DNA of 64,000 nucleotides from Flavobacterium collinsii (lineage in GTDB: Bacteria > Bacteroidota > Bacteroidia > Flavobacteriales > Flavobacteriaceae). The translations under genes were made by a program, and so were the position numbers. Location: contig NZ_CADCST010000102.1 in the NCBI RefSeq assembly GCF_902804485.1, positions 62,001 to 126,000 of the forward strand, in the 5' to 3' direction. The notes below the pieces were generated by a model, which saw only the letters and a list, made by a program, of their open reading frames with translations, was not told the origin of the DNA and ran no database searches. Position 1 is the first letter of the stretch, and each line of letters opens with the position of its first letter. Shown piece after piece: positions 53,716 to 61,915 of this stretch.

Positions 53716-54630
53716 ATGTTGCAATTAAATATAAAGAACGAAACGTCAAGGCTGCGGGCAGTAGTTTTGGGTTCTGCAGTTCATAATGGGCCAACTCCAA
53801 CTTTAGAGGAAGCTTATGATCCTAAATCGTTGGAACATATTAAAGCAGGGACATATCCTATCGAAAAAGATATGATTGCCGAAATGGATGCTTTTAATGC
53901 TGTTTTTCAAAAATATGATGTAAAAGTATATCGTCCTGAAATGATTGAAAATTACAATCAGATTTTTGCGAGGGATATAGGTTTTGTGATAGATGATACT
54001 TTTGTGAAGTCAAATATTCTGCCGGACAGAGAACGCGAGTTGGATGCTATTCAATATGTAATCGATCAGATGGATCCTTTAAAAGTAGTTCGTCCGCCAG
54101 AGGAAGTCCATATTGAAGGAGGTGATGTTATGTTGTGGAACGATCATGTTTTTATTGGAACTTATAAGGGAAGTGATTATAAAGATTACATTACAGCACG
54201 AACCAATATGCAGGGTGTAGATTTTATAAAAAAAACGTTTCCGAATAAAATTGTCAAAGAATTTGATTTGGTGAAATCAAAATTGGAAGCTCGTGACAAT
54301 GCTTTGCATCTGGATTGTTGTTTTCAGCCTGTTGGAAAAGATAAAGGGATTATTTATAAGAGAGGTTTCCGTGAAGAAGCTGATTATTTGTATTTGGTAA
54401 ACCTTTTCGGAATGGAAAATTTATTTCATATTGAAAGGAATGAGATGTATAATATGTTCTCAAATGTATTTTCGATTGATGAAAATGTAGTGGTTTCTGA
54501 GAAAAATTTCACCCGCTTGAACAATTGGTTGCGCTCTAGTGGTTTCATTGTGGAAGAAATTCCGTACGCAGAAATTGCAAAACAGGAGGGATTGTTGAGA
54601 TGTTCAACTTTGCCATTAATAAGAGATTAA
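53716..54630 (+). CDS. Dimethylarginine dimethylaminohydrolase-like guanidine-modifying enzyme
   Basis: A member of the pentein (amidinotransferase/hydrolase) fold, 304 residues. The expected catalytic residues are in EGGD (Glu134), His198 (ALHLDCC) and Cys296 (LLRCSTLP), with an ARD motif at 85-87. The family hydrolyses or transfers guanidino groups of arginine derivatives; the exact substrate is not determined. It lies 71 bases upstream of a second enzyme of the same superfamily, suggesting work on arginine, methylarginine or citrulline. Confidence 0.85.
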   Translation: MLQLNIKNETSRLRAVVLGSAVHNGPTPTLEEAYDPKSLEHIKAGTYPIEKDMIAEMDAFNAVFQKYDVKVYRPEMIENYNQIFARDIGFVIDDTFVKSNILPDRERELDAIQYVIDQMDPLKVVRPPEEVHIEGGDVMLWNDHVFIGTYKGSDYKDYITARTNMQGVDFIKKTFPNKIVKEFDLVKSKLEARDNALHLDCCFQPVGKDKGIIYKRGFREEADYLYLVNLFGMENLFHIERNEMYNMFSNVFSIDENVVVSEKNFTRLNNWLRSSGFIVEEIPYAEIAKQEGLLRCSTLPLIRD

Positions 54631-54680
54631 AAGTTTCGAGTTTTAGGTTACATGTTTAATTAACATGAAATCTGAAACTT
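54631..54680. repeat. Imperfect inverted repeat between the two guanidine-modifying genes
   Basis: AAGTTTC (54631-54637) matches GAAACTT (54674-54680), with a central CATGTT-TAATT-AACATG (54651-54667). I recall similar GTTTC-rich inverted repeats in Flavobacterium intergenic DNA; this was not searched. Confidence 0.55.
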
Positions 54681-54701
54681 GAAATAAAAAAAAGATATAA
54701 A

Positions 54702-55637
54702 ATGAAACAAACTACAAATGCAATTGTAATGATTCGACCAGTTGCTTTCAGAATGAATGAGCAAACGGCAGTGAATAATTATTACCAAAAGGTATTGGAC
54801 GGGCTTTTACCAAGTACAGTAAATGCAAAAGCACAGCAGGAATTTGATGACTTTGTTGAGAAACTTAGAGCAGTTGGAGTAGATGTTACTGTTGTTGAGG
54901 ATACGCTGGAAACAGATACCCCAGACAGTATTTTTCCAAATAACTGGATTTCATTTCATGAAAATGGAGATGTAGCTTTGTATCCAATGTTTGCAGAAAA
55001 TCGTCGTCAGGAACGTCGTGAAGATATTCTGGATACACTTGAAGAGAAAGGCTTCGAAATTGCTAATATAGTCGATTATACATCGGCAGAAGAAGACGGC
55101 TTTTTCTTGGAGGGAACCGGAAGTTTGCTTTTGGACCGCGCAAATGCAAAAGCGTACTGCGCTTTGTCTCCTCGTGCTGACGAAGAGCTGTTTATTGAAT
55201 TCTGTGAAGATTTTGATTATGCCCCTGTTATTTTTGAAGCTTTTCAAACTGTTGATGGAGAACGTAAATTGATTTATCATACGAATGTAATGATGTGTTT
55301 GGGCGAAACTTTTGCTGTTATTTGTGCAGATTGTATTGATGACAAAAAAGAACGTAAAATGGTTCTTGAAAATCTAAAAGCAGACAAAAAGGAAGTTATC
55401 CTGATTACAGAGGCACAAGTCAATAATTTTGCGGGTAACATGCTTGAAGTTCGAGGGACAGACGACAAGAAGTATATTGTGATGAGCGCATCTGCACTTC
55501 AGAGCCTGACTCCAAAACAAATTGCACAGTTAGAAAATCATGCTGAAATTTTAAGTTCGAGTTTAGATACTATTGAGGCTTGCGGAGGTGGAAGTGCCAG
55601 ATGCATGATGGCTGAAGTGTTTTTGCCGAGAAGTTAG
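54702..55637 (+). CDS. ctlX: CtlX-type citrulline/arginine-modifying hydrolase
   Basis: The second pentein-fold enzyme, 311 residues. It has PDSIFPNNW (74-82), EGTGSLLLD (Glu137), a central His193 (IYHTNVMM) and Cys301 (SARCMMAEVF). These match the citrulline-utilisation CtlX type. It is a paralogue, in fold, of the preceding gene, and the two probably act in the same route. The gene converges on marC with a shared terminator. Confidence 0.82.
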   Translation: MKQTTNAIVMIRPVAFRMNEQTAVNNYYQKVLDGLLPSTVNAKAQQEFDDFVEKLRAVGVDVTVVEDTLETDTPDSIFPNNWISFHENGDVALYPMFAENRRQERREDILDTLEEKGFEIANIVDYTSAEEDGFFLEGTGSLLLDRANAKAYCALSPRADEELFIEFCEDFDYAPVIFEAFQTVDGERKLIYHTNVMMCLGETFAVICADCIDDKKERKMVLENLKADKKEVILITEAQVNNFAGNMLEVRGTDDKKYIVMSASALQSLTPKQIAQLENHAEILSSSLDTIEACGGGSARCMMAEVFLPRS

Positions 55638-55659
55638 AATAAAACTTTTAAATATATAA

Positions 55660-55690
55660 AAAGGGGATAAAACATTGTTTTATCCCCTTT
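55660..55690. terminator. Bidirectional terminator between ctlX and the marC-family gene
   Basis: AAAGGGGATAAAAC (55660-55673) pairs with GTTTTATCCCCTTT (55677-55690) around ATT, a 14-bp perfect stem. The A/T flank to the left gives a T-rich tail on the minus strand. Confidence 0.88.
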
Positions 55691-55714
55691 CTGTTAGATG
55701 TTGTAAAGTCGGTC

Positions 55715-56344
55715 TTACATCAAATTTCCTTTAACGATATTGATGATAGAACTAACGATGTATTGAATTCCAATTGAAATTACGATAAAACCAACAATTC
55801 GTGATATGGCTACAATTCCTGAAGCACCAAGTATTCTGGCTAAATAATGGGCGCTTTTAAGGATAGCGAAAATTGTAAATGCAATTGCCAAGATAGCTGA
55901 GCATGAAATTATAATTTCATTTATTCCGTGGTGTTCCTGATAAAAAGCAATTAATAAAGACATTGATCCCGGCCCTGCAAGCATTGGTATTGCCAAGGGT
56001 GTTAGTGCAATGTCATTACGTTGTTGTGCATCAGTTTCAATTTTTTTATTGATTCCTCGTTTTTTATTGAATTTTCCTGAAAGTAGAGAAAAACCGGAAT
56101 TTACAATTACAATTCCACCAGCAATTCGTAAAGCATCAATGCTTATTCCAAAAAAAGTCAGAACATATTGGCCGATAAAATAAGAAACCAATAAAATGAT
56201 TCCAACATTTATCGCTGTCCAAAGAGAAATCCGTGAACGTTCTTTTTGAGAATCATGTTGAGTTAAGCCCACAAAGATGGGTACTGTTCCGATCGGGTTC
56301 AAAACGGAAAAGAGAGCGGCAAATAAATAAATGAATAAATCCAT
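55715..56344 (-). CDS. MarC-family inner-membrane protein
   Basis: An integral membrane protein of 209 residues with about six hydrophobic segments. The family marks are LNPIGTVPIFVGLT near the N-terminus, GGIVIVNSGFSLL, and TPLAIPMLAGPGSMSLLI in the middle. The family was once tied to multiple antibiotic resistance, but that role is not supported now, and the transported substrate is unknown. It is transcribed alone on the minus strand. Confidence 0.88.
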   Translation of the reverse strand: MDLFIYLFAALFSVLNPIGTVPIFVGLTQHDSQKERSRISLWTAINVGIILLVSYFIGQYVLTFFGISIDALRIAGGIVIVNSGFSLLSGKFNKKRGINKKIETDAQQRNDIALTPLAIPMLAGPGSMSLLIAFYQEHHGINEIIISCSAILAIAFTIFAILKSAHYLARILGASGIVAISRIVGFIVISIGIQYIVSSIINIVKGNLM

Positions 56345-56472
56345 AGTGTTTAGGTTAGTGCGGTAAAAATAGACATTTTTTGAAACTTCAGGATAAAATC
56401 GTACACGGATATTGTTTTTTATTGCAGTTAATTCTAAATCGATAAGCTAGAAATAAGCTCATTCTTTTTGAT

Positions 56473-56480
56473 TACTTTTG
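56473..56480 (+). promoter_or_regulatory. -7 box before the CoA-binding gene
   Basis: TACTTTTG matches TAnnTTTG and lies 17 bases before the ATG at 56498. It overlaps the longer open frame, which argues for the later start. Confidence 0.5.
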
Positions 56481-56497
56481 CAGTATATTTAAAAATA

Positions 56498-56863
56498 ATG
56501 AAAAATAAGAAAACCCTTGTTCTTGGTGCGACTACAAAACCGGAACGTTACGCTTTTAGAGCAATAAATATGTTAGTTGAAAAAGGACATACTGTTTTGG
56601 CAATTGGTCAGAACACAGGCGAAGTTGCTGGTGTGAAGATACATACGAAAACAATTCCCGTGAAAAATATCGATACTGTAACTTTGTATTTGAATCCTGC
56701 TCGTCAGCGTGATTATTACAATTACATTATAGAAGCACAGCCTAAAAGAGTTGTTTTTAATCCAGGTTCAGAAAATCCCGAATTTTACCAATTGTTAGAA
56801 TTGAATAATATTAAGGCAGAAGTAGCCTGTACTTTGGTTTTATTGGCTACAAATCAGTACTAA
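56498..56863 (+). CDS. CoA-binding-domain (YccU-like) protein
   Basis: A small Rossmann-fold protein of 121 residues. The frame opens at 56468, but the start at 56498 gives MKNKKTLVLGATTKPERYAF, puts the glycine-rich nucleotide loop at the N-terminus and avoids the -7 box. Conserved pieces are LVLGATTKPERYA, KPERYAFRAINML and VVFNPGSENPEF. The family resembles the CoA-binding domain of succinyl-CoA synthetase, but its cellular role is unknown. Confidence 0.85.
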   Translation: MKNKKTLVLGATTKPERYAFRAINMLVEKGHTVLAIGQNTGEVAGVKIHTKTIPVKNIDTVTLYLNPARQRDYYNYIIEAQPKRVVFNPGSENPEFYQLLELNNIKAEVACTLVLLATNQY

Positions 56864-56936
56864 TTCGTTTGTTTTTGAGCTCGAAAAAATAGAGAAACTC
56901 AATTTTAATCGAATCTGAAAAGAAATATTAATGTAT

Positions 56937-56944
56937 TATTTTTG
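56937..56944 (+). promoter_or_regulatory. -7 box of recR
   Basis: TATTTTTG matches TAnnTTTG and ends 5 bases before the recR ATG, predicting a leaderless or nearly leaderless message. Confidence 0.5.
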
Positions 56945-56949
56945 TCGTC

Positions 56950-57570
56950 ATGGAATTTTCATCAAAATTAATAGAAAAAGCAGTTAGCGAAATGTCTCAG
57001 TTGCCAGGAATTGGTAAACGTACGGCATTGCGATTAGTTCTGCATTTGTTAAAACAGCCCAAAGAACAAACTGGTTTTTTATCTCAGGCGCTATTGAATA
57101 TGCGTGAGAATATTAAATTTTGCGAAAATTGTCATAACATTTCAGATACAAAAGTCTGCGAAATTTGCGCCAATTTATCACGTAATCATCAAACGATTTG
57201 TGTTGTTGAGGATATTCGTGACGTGATGGCGATTGAAAATACAGGTCAGTACAAGGGAATTTATCATGTGCTGGGAGGGAAGATTTCTCCAATTGAGGGA
57301 GTTGGTCCCAGTCAGTTAAATGTTTCAAGCCTGGTTGAGAAGGTAAAAGCTGGAAAGGTTACAGAGATTATTTTTGCACTCAGTTCAACAATGGAGGGAG
57401 ATACCACTAATTTCTATATTTATAAGCAAATTGCTGAATCAGAAATTATAATTTCTACAATTGCTAGAGGAATTTCGGTAGGAGATGAATTGGAGTATGC
57501 AGACGAAATTACGCTTGGACGAAGTATTTTGCATCGGGTTCTATTCGAAAAAACTTTCAAAAACAACTAA
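56950..57570 (+). CDS. recR: Recombination protein RecR
   Basis: It works with RecO and RecF to load RecA at gaps, 206 residues. The N-terminal helix-hairpin-helix is LPGIGKRTALRLVLHLL (18-34). The zinc finger has Cys58, Cys61, Cys70 and Cys73. The Toprim domain begins ICVVEDIRDVMAIE and continues YHVLGGKISPIEGVGP. It is upstream of the polysaccharide locus. Confidence 0.95.
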   Translation: MEFSSKLIEKAVSEMSQLPGIGKRTALRLVLHLLKQPKEQTGFLSQALLNMRENIKFCENCHNISDTKVCEICANLSRNHQTICVVEDIRDVMAIENTGQYKGIYHVLGGKISPIEGVGPSQLNVSSLVEKVKAGKVTEIIFALSSTMEGDTTNFYIYKQIAESEIIISTIARGISVGDELEYADEITLGRSILHRVLFEKTFKNN

Positions 57571-57616
57571 ATAAGCTCAAATAACACTTAGATTTTCTGA
57601 AGATTAAAGGAAAAGC

Positions 57617-57624
57617 TATATTTG
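57617..57624 (+). promoter_or_regulatory. -7 box before the polysaccharide export gene
   Basis: TATATTTG matches TAnnTTTG and lies 16 bases before the ATG of the export lipoprotein. The upstream TTTG position reads TTTC. Confidence 0.55.
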
Positions 57625-57640
57625 CGATAAAATTTAACTA

Positions 57641-58435
57641 ATGACAAAAAACGGCTTTTATTTACTGTTATCAATTAGCATACTATTTACATCTTGCATT
57701 CCTGTTAAAGACCTAATTTATTTGCAGGATAAAAATAATTCCGGAGAGCAAAATAATATTGTTGCTGTGGAGTCCAAGCCTTACAGATTACAGGTGAATG
57801 ATGTTTTAAGCATTGATATAAAAGCAATTGACTCTAAGCTAGTTTCAATTTTTAGTACTACAGATAGCGCTTCTTCCGGCACAGCGAAATCGGAATCTGG
57901 TTCGTATTTTAATGGATTTACTGTTGACGATCATGGTAATATCAGAATGCCGATTTTAGGTGAAATTAACGTTATTGGATATACGCTTGAAGAAGTCCGT
58001 GTTCGAATTGAAAAAAAATTACTGGAAGAATATTTTAAAAGCGAAGCTAATATTTTTGTTATCGTAAAATTAGCCGGCTTTAGATATACCATAAATGGAG
58101 AAGTTGGAAGCACCGGAACAAAAACGTTGTTTCAGGAACATGTAAATATTATGGAAGCTATTGCAAACGCAGGAGATATCACTATTACAGGTAATAGAAA
58201 GGCGGTAACTGTAATTCGTCAATCGCCAACGGGTGTGCAAATGCAAGATATAGATCTGACGGATATAAACGTGATGAAATCGCCTTATTATTATCTGCAG
58301 CCTAATGATTATATTTATGTAAAACCAGTCAAACAAAAATCTTGGGGAACAGGAAAAACCGGGATAGAGTCTATCACAACAATTATTACGGTTTTGTCTT
58401 TGGCAACAACAGTGTTTTTATTGCTTAAAAACTAA
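57641..58435 (+). CDS. Polysaccharide export lipoprotein (Wza/BexD type)
   Basis: The outer-membrane export protein for capsule or exopolysaccharide, 264 residues. The signal peptide ends in LFTSC, so it is a lipoprotein. YRLQVNDVLSIDIKAID is the start of the export (Poly_export) domain, followed by a SLBB-type GFRYTINGEVGSTGT segment. A hydrophobic C-terminal helix (SITTIITVLSLATTVFLLL) ends the protein. It begins the polysaccharide group and is 15 bases before the autokinase gene. Confidence 0.9.
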   Translation: MTKNGFYLLLSISILFTSCIPVKDLIYLQDKNNSGEQNNIVAVESKPYRLQVNDVLSIDIKAIDSKLVSIFSTTDSASSGTAKSESGSYFNGFTVDDHGNIRMPILGEINVIGYTLEEVRVRIEKKLLEEYFKSEANIFVIVKLAGFRYTINGEVGSTGTKTLFQEHVNIMEAIANAGDITITGNRKAVTVIRQSPTGVQMQDIDLTDINVMKSPYYYLQPNDYIYVKPVKQKSWGTGKTGIESITTIITVLSLATTVFLLLKN

Positions 58436-58450
58436 AATTAAATTCAAAAG

Positions 58451-60892
58451 ATGTTAGATATAAAAGATTTTTCCATTTTTGAAAATCACTCAAATTTTGA
58501 TTTTAAAGGATTCTTGCTGAAAATAGCCAGTTATTGGAAGTTATTTTTAGTTAGTTTGATAATTGCTTTTGCTATTGCTTATCAGGTTAATGTTCGTAAA
58601 GAAAAAATTTACGGGATGCAGACTTTGGTTTCAATTAAGGAAGAAAGAAACCCTTTTTTTACATCCAATACAAGTTTAGTTTTTAATTGGGGTGGCGTTT
58701 CAGATCAGGTAAATGGAATAACAACGGTCATACAATCCAGATCACACAACGAGTTAGTTATAGATAAATTACAGTTTTATATCGATTATCTTGTTCAGGG
58801 AAAATACAATTTAGTTGACTCTTATGGTGCGGTTCCTTTTTATGTGAAAATTGACAAAACAAAAGGACAGCTTGCTAATACATTGATTGGTATTAAGTTT
58901 TTGAGTCCGAATGAATATGAAATTAGAATTCCGTTTGAAGGTAATTCGGCATCATTAATTACTTACTCCAATAATACTTATAGTAATACTGCTATTCAGC
59001 CCAAAGAATATACAAGAAGATGCAAAGTAGGAGAACAAATTGGACTTCCTTTTTTAAATTGGAGTTTACAGATAAATGATAATCCGGGTTTTTATACCGG
59101 AAACGAGTATTTCGTTCGATTTAATGATTTTGACGGAACAGTATCACGTTATAGAGGAGTAAGTGTTGATTCTGATGATAAAGGCGGTTCAATCCTGACT
59201 CTTGGAATGCAAGGGACGAATAAAGCCAGAATGGTCGAATATTTGAATTCGACAGTAAAAATGTTAATCAAAATTCAGCTTGACGGGAAAAATCAGTTTG
59301 CGACAAATACCATCCGATTTATCGATAGTACTCTTATTGCTATGGAAATGCAATTGAAGCAAACAGGTAATGAGTTGAAATCGTTTAGAAAAGATAAAAA
59401 TATCTATGAAATCGAAGGAGGAGGAGCTAAGGTTTCGGATAAAATAATGGATTTTGATGTTGAAAAAGATCAGGTTGCAAGAAAGATTGCTTATTATAAT
59501 TCGTTAAAGTCATATTTAAATAATAGCAACGACTATTCAAGATTACCGGCCCCTACGGTAGCAGGGATTGAAGATCCAAATGTTGTTGTGAATGTGTCGA
59601 AACTTATTGCGCTTTCCGCACAAAGATCGGAAATGGCTTATGCTGTAAAAAGTGATAAGATTTTTAAGGATTTTGACAACCAAATGCAAGCTGTTAAAAA
59701 TGTTTTGTTAGAAAATATAACCTCTGCAAAAGCATTATTATTGACAGATTTAGCTATGATAAATGCGAAAATTGGTCAGGCCGAAAGTACAGTAAAAAAA
59801 CTTCCGGAAGAACAGCAGGAGCTGTTGAAGATTCAGAGAAAATATGATTTAAGTGATAATATTTATACTGAATTTCTCAAGAAAAGAAATGAAGCTGAAA
59901 TCGTTAAAGCATCAAATTTATCAGATATTCATTTTATTGATCCTGCAAAAGATATTGGAGGGGGATTAATCGGTCCAAAAACTTCCGTGAATTATGTGTT
60001 GGCCTTATTTTTGGGGACATTAATTCCTTTGTTGTTCGTTTTTGGGGTTTTCTTTGTAAATAATTCAATTCAGAATACTGAAGATGTTAGCAAATTGACC
60101 CAAATACCATTAATTGGTATTATCGGTGTAAACAAGAATTCGTTGAGTTTGGCAGTATTTGACAAACCAAAATCGGCATTGTCTGAAGCGTTTAGGGCTA
60201 TTCGTTCTTCGTTGCAGTTTTTGTATAAAAAGCAACAGGTAAGTGGTTCAAAAACGTTAATGATTACCTCGTCCATAAGTGGTGAAGGGAAGACCTTTTG
60301 TTCGATCAATATTGCGACAGTATTTGCTTTAAGTGAAAAGAAAACTGTAATTCTTGGTTTGGATTTGAGAAAACCCAGATTAGCAGATGAATTTAATTTA
60401 AAAAATCAAATAGGTGTTGTTAATTATCTCATTAAACAAAATAATTTAAATGAAATTACAAACCAGACGCAGGTTCCAAATCTGGACGTTATACTCTCAG
60501 GTCCAATTCCGCCAAATCCTTCAGAACTTATTCTGAGTGATGCTATGAAGGAATTAATTCTGGAACTGAAACAAAAGTATGATTATATTATTTTGGATAC
60601 GCCTCCGGTTGGGTTAGTTTCGGATGCATTAGAATTGGCGCAATTTGCAGATGTGACGCTATATATAGTAAGGCAGAATTATACTAAAAAGGATATGATT
60701 ACCTTGTTGAACACCAGAGTTAAAAGAGGCGAGTTGAATAATGCCAGCATCGTTTTAAATGGTTATGAGAATAAGGCAAAATACGGTGCCGCTTATGGCT
60801 ATGGTTATGGCGCTTATGCAAATGGTTACCATGATGAGGAAGTGAAAGTAAATTTTTGGGACAGTATTTTGAAAAAATTCAATAAAAAATAA
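58451..60892 (+). CDS. Polysaccharide co-polymerase with tyrosine autokinase domain (Wzc type)
   Basis: An inner-membrane chain-length regulator and BY-kinase, 813 residues. Membrane segments lie at about 29-46 and 515-537, enclosing a long periplasmic Wzz/GNVR-like region with coiled-coil character (KQTGNELKSFRKDKNIYE). The cytoplasmic kinase has Walker A SGEGKT (near 610), Walker A' LGLDLRKPRL (near 635) and Walker B IILDTPPVGLVSD (near 715). The tail (about 777-795) has a tyrosine cluster, YGAAYGYGYGAYANGY, the usual phosphorylation site. Confidence 0.93.
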   Translation: MLDIKDFSIFENHSNFDFKGFLLKIASYWKLFLVSLIIAFAIAYQVNVRKEKIYGMQTLVSIKEERNPFFTSNTSLVFNWGGVSDQVNGITTVIQSRSHNELVIDKLQFYIDYLVQGKYNLVDSYGAVPFYVKIDKTKGQLANTLIGIKFLSPNEYEIRIPFEGNSASLITYSNNTYSNTAIQPKEYTRRCKVGEQIGLPFLNWSLQINDNPGFYTGNEYFVRFNDFDGTVSRYRGVSVDSDDKGGSILTLGMQGTNKARMVEYLNSTVKMLIKIQLDGKNQFATNTIRFIDSTLIAMEMQLKQTGNELKSFRKDKNIYEIEGGGAKVSDKIMDFDVEKDQVARKIAYYNSLKSYLNNSNDYSRLPAPTVAGIEDPNVVVNVSKLIALSAQRSEMAYAVKSDKIFKDFDNQMQAVKNVLLENITSAKALLLTDLAMINAKIGQAESTVKKLPEEQQELLKIQRKYDLSDNIYTEFLKKRNEAEIVKASNLSDIHFIDPAKDIGGGLIGPKTSVNYVLALFLGTLIPLLFVFGVFFVNNSIQNTEDVSKLTQIPLIGIIGVNKNSLSLAVFDKPKSALSEAFRAIRSSLQFLYKKQQVSGSKTLMITSSISGEGKTFCSINIATVFALSEKKTVILGLDLRKPRLADEFNLKNQIGVVNYLIKQNNLNEITNQTQVPNLDVILSGPIPPNPSELILSDAMKELILELKQKYDYIILDTPPVGLVSDALELAQFADVTLYIVRQNYTKKDMITLLNTRVKRGELNNASIVLNGYENKAKYGAAYGYGYGAYANGYHDEEVKVNFWDSILKKFNKK

Positions 60893-60902
60893 TTCGAAGT
60901 AA

Positions 60903-61886
60903 ATGAATACATCAAAACAATATAGAATTTTGATTACGGGAGGTGCAGGATTTATTGGATCGAATTTGTCTGAGTATTTTTTAGGGCTTGGTCATAAAGT
61001 AGTTTGTCTGGATAATTTTTCAACGGGCCATCACCATAATTTAAAGGATTTTATTTCGAATTCAAATTTTAAATTAATAGAAGGAGATATCCGAAATATA
61101 GCCGATTGTGTTTTGGCAGTTGAAGAAGTAGATTATGTTTTACACCAGGCAGCTTTAGGTTCAGTTCCGAGATCAATCAATGATCCTATTACAACAAATG
61201 ACGTAAATGTTTCTGGCTTTTTAAATATGTTAGTAGCGGCCCGTGATGCAAAAGTTAAAAGGTTTATATATGCAGCAAGTTCATCAACGTATGGAGATTC
61301 TCAAGGATTGCCAAAGGTTGAAGAAGTTATAGGTAAACCGCTATCGCCATATGCGATCACAAAGTATGTAAATGAATTGTATGCTGAGATTTTTAGTAAA
61401 ACATATGGATTAGAAACTATTGGATTGCGATATTTTAATGTTTTTGGAAGAAAACAAGATCCTAATGGAGCTTATGCAGCTGTAATTCCGAAGTTTGTAA
61501 TGCAGCTCATGAAATATGAAAGCCCAGTGATAAATGGTGATGGGAATTATTCTCGTGATTTTACTTATATCGATAATGTAATTCAGATGAACGAATTGGC
61601 AATGACAAGTCAAAATCCTGCTGCAATTAATACAGTTTACAATACAGCCTTTGGTGATCGAAATTCTTTGAATGATTTGATTGGATATTTAAAAGAGTAT
61701 TTGAGTGAATTTGATTCAAAAATTAGAGATGTAGAAATTGTTTACGGAGCCAATCGGGCGGGAGATATTCCGCATTCATTAGCAAGTATCGACAAAGCGA
61801 GGACTGTATTAGGGTATGATCCACAATACTCTTTACAAGATGGTTTAAAAGAGGCGGTAAGCTGGTATTGGAATAATTTAAAATAA
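60903..61886 (+). CDS. NAD-dependent UDP-sugar epimerase/dehydratase (WbpP/TviC-like)
   Basis: A short-chain dehydrogenase-type enzyme, 327 residues. The NAD loop is TGGAGFIG (12-19), and the catalytic SxnYxxxK is SSST followed by Tyr150 and Lys154. The sequence around DNFSTGHHHNL and RYFNVFGRKQDPNGAYAAVI resembles UDP-N-acetylglucosamine 4-epimerases of Vi-antigen type. It makes an activated sugar for the surface polysaccharide. It is followed after 29 bases by a nucleotide-sugar dehydrogenase. Confidence 0.88.
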   Translation: MNTSKQYRILITGGAGFIGSNLSEYFLGLGHKVVCLDNFSTGHHHNLKDFISNSNFKLIEGDIRNIADCVLAVEEVDYVLHQAALGSVPRSINDPITTNDVNVSGFLNMLVAARDAKVKRFIYAASSSTYGDSQGLPKVEEVIGKPLSPYAITKYVNELYAEIFSKTYGLETIGLRYFNVFGRKQDPNGAYAAVIPKFVMQLMKYESPVINGDGNYSRDFTYIDNVIQMNELAMTSQNPAAINTVYNTAFGDRNSLNDLIGYLKEYLSEFDSKIRDVEIVYGANRAGDIPHSLASIDKARTVLGYDPQYSLQDGLKEAVSWYWNNLK

Positions 61887-61915
61887 AAACAAGGATCAAG
61901 ATAATAGTAAAGTAA

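Noticed and set aside
56468..56497. Upstream start for the CoA-binding protein
   Set aside because: It overlaps a -7 box, and the conserved domain begins right after the ATG at 56498.
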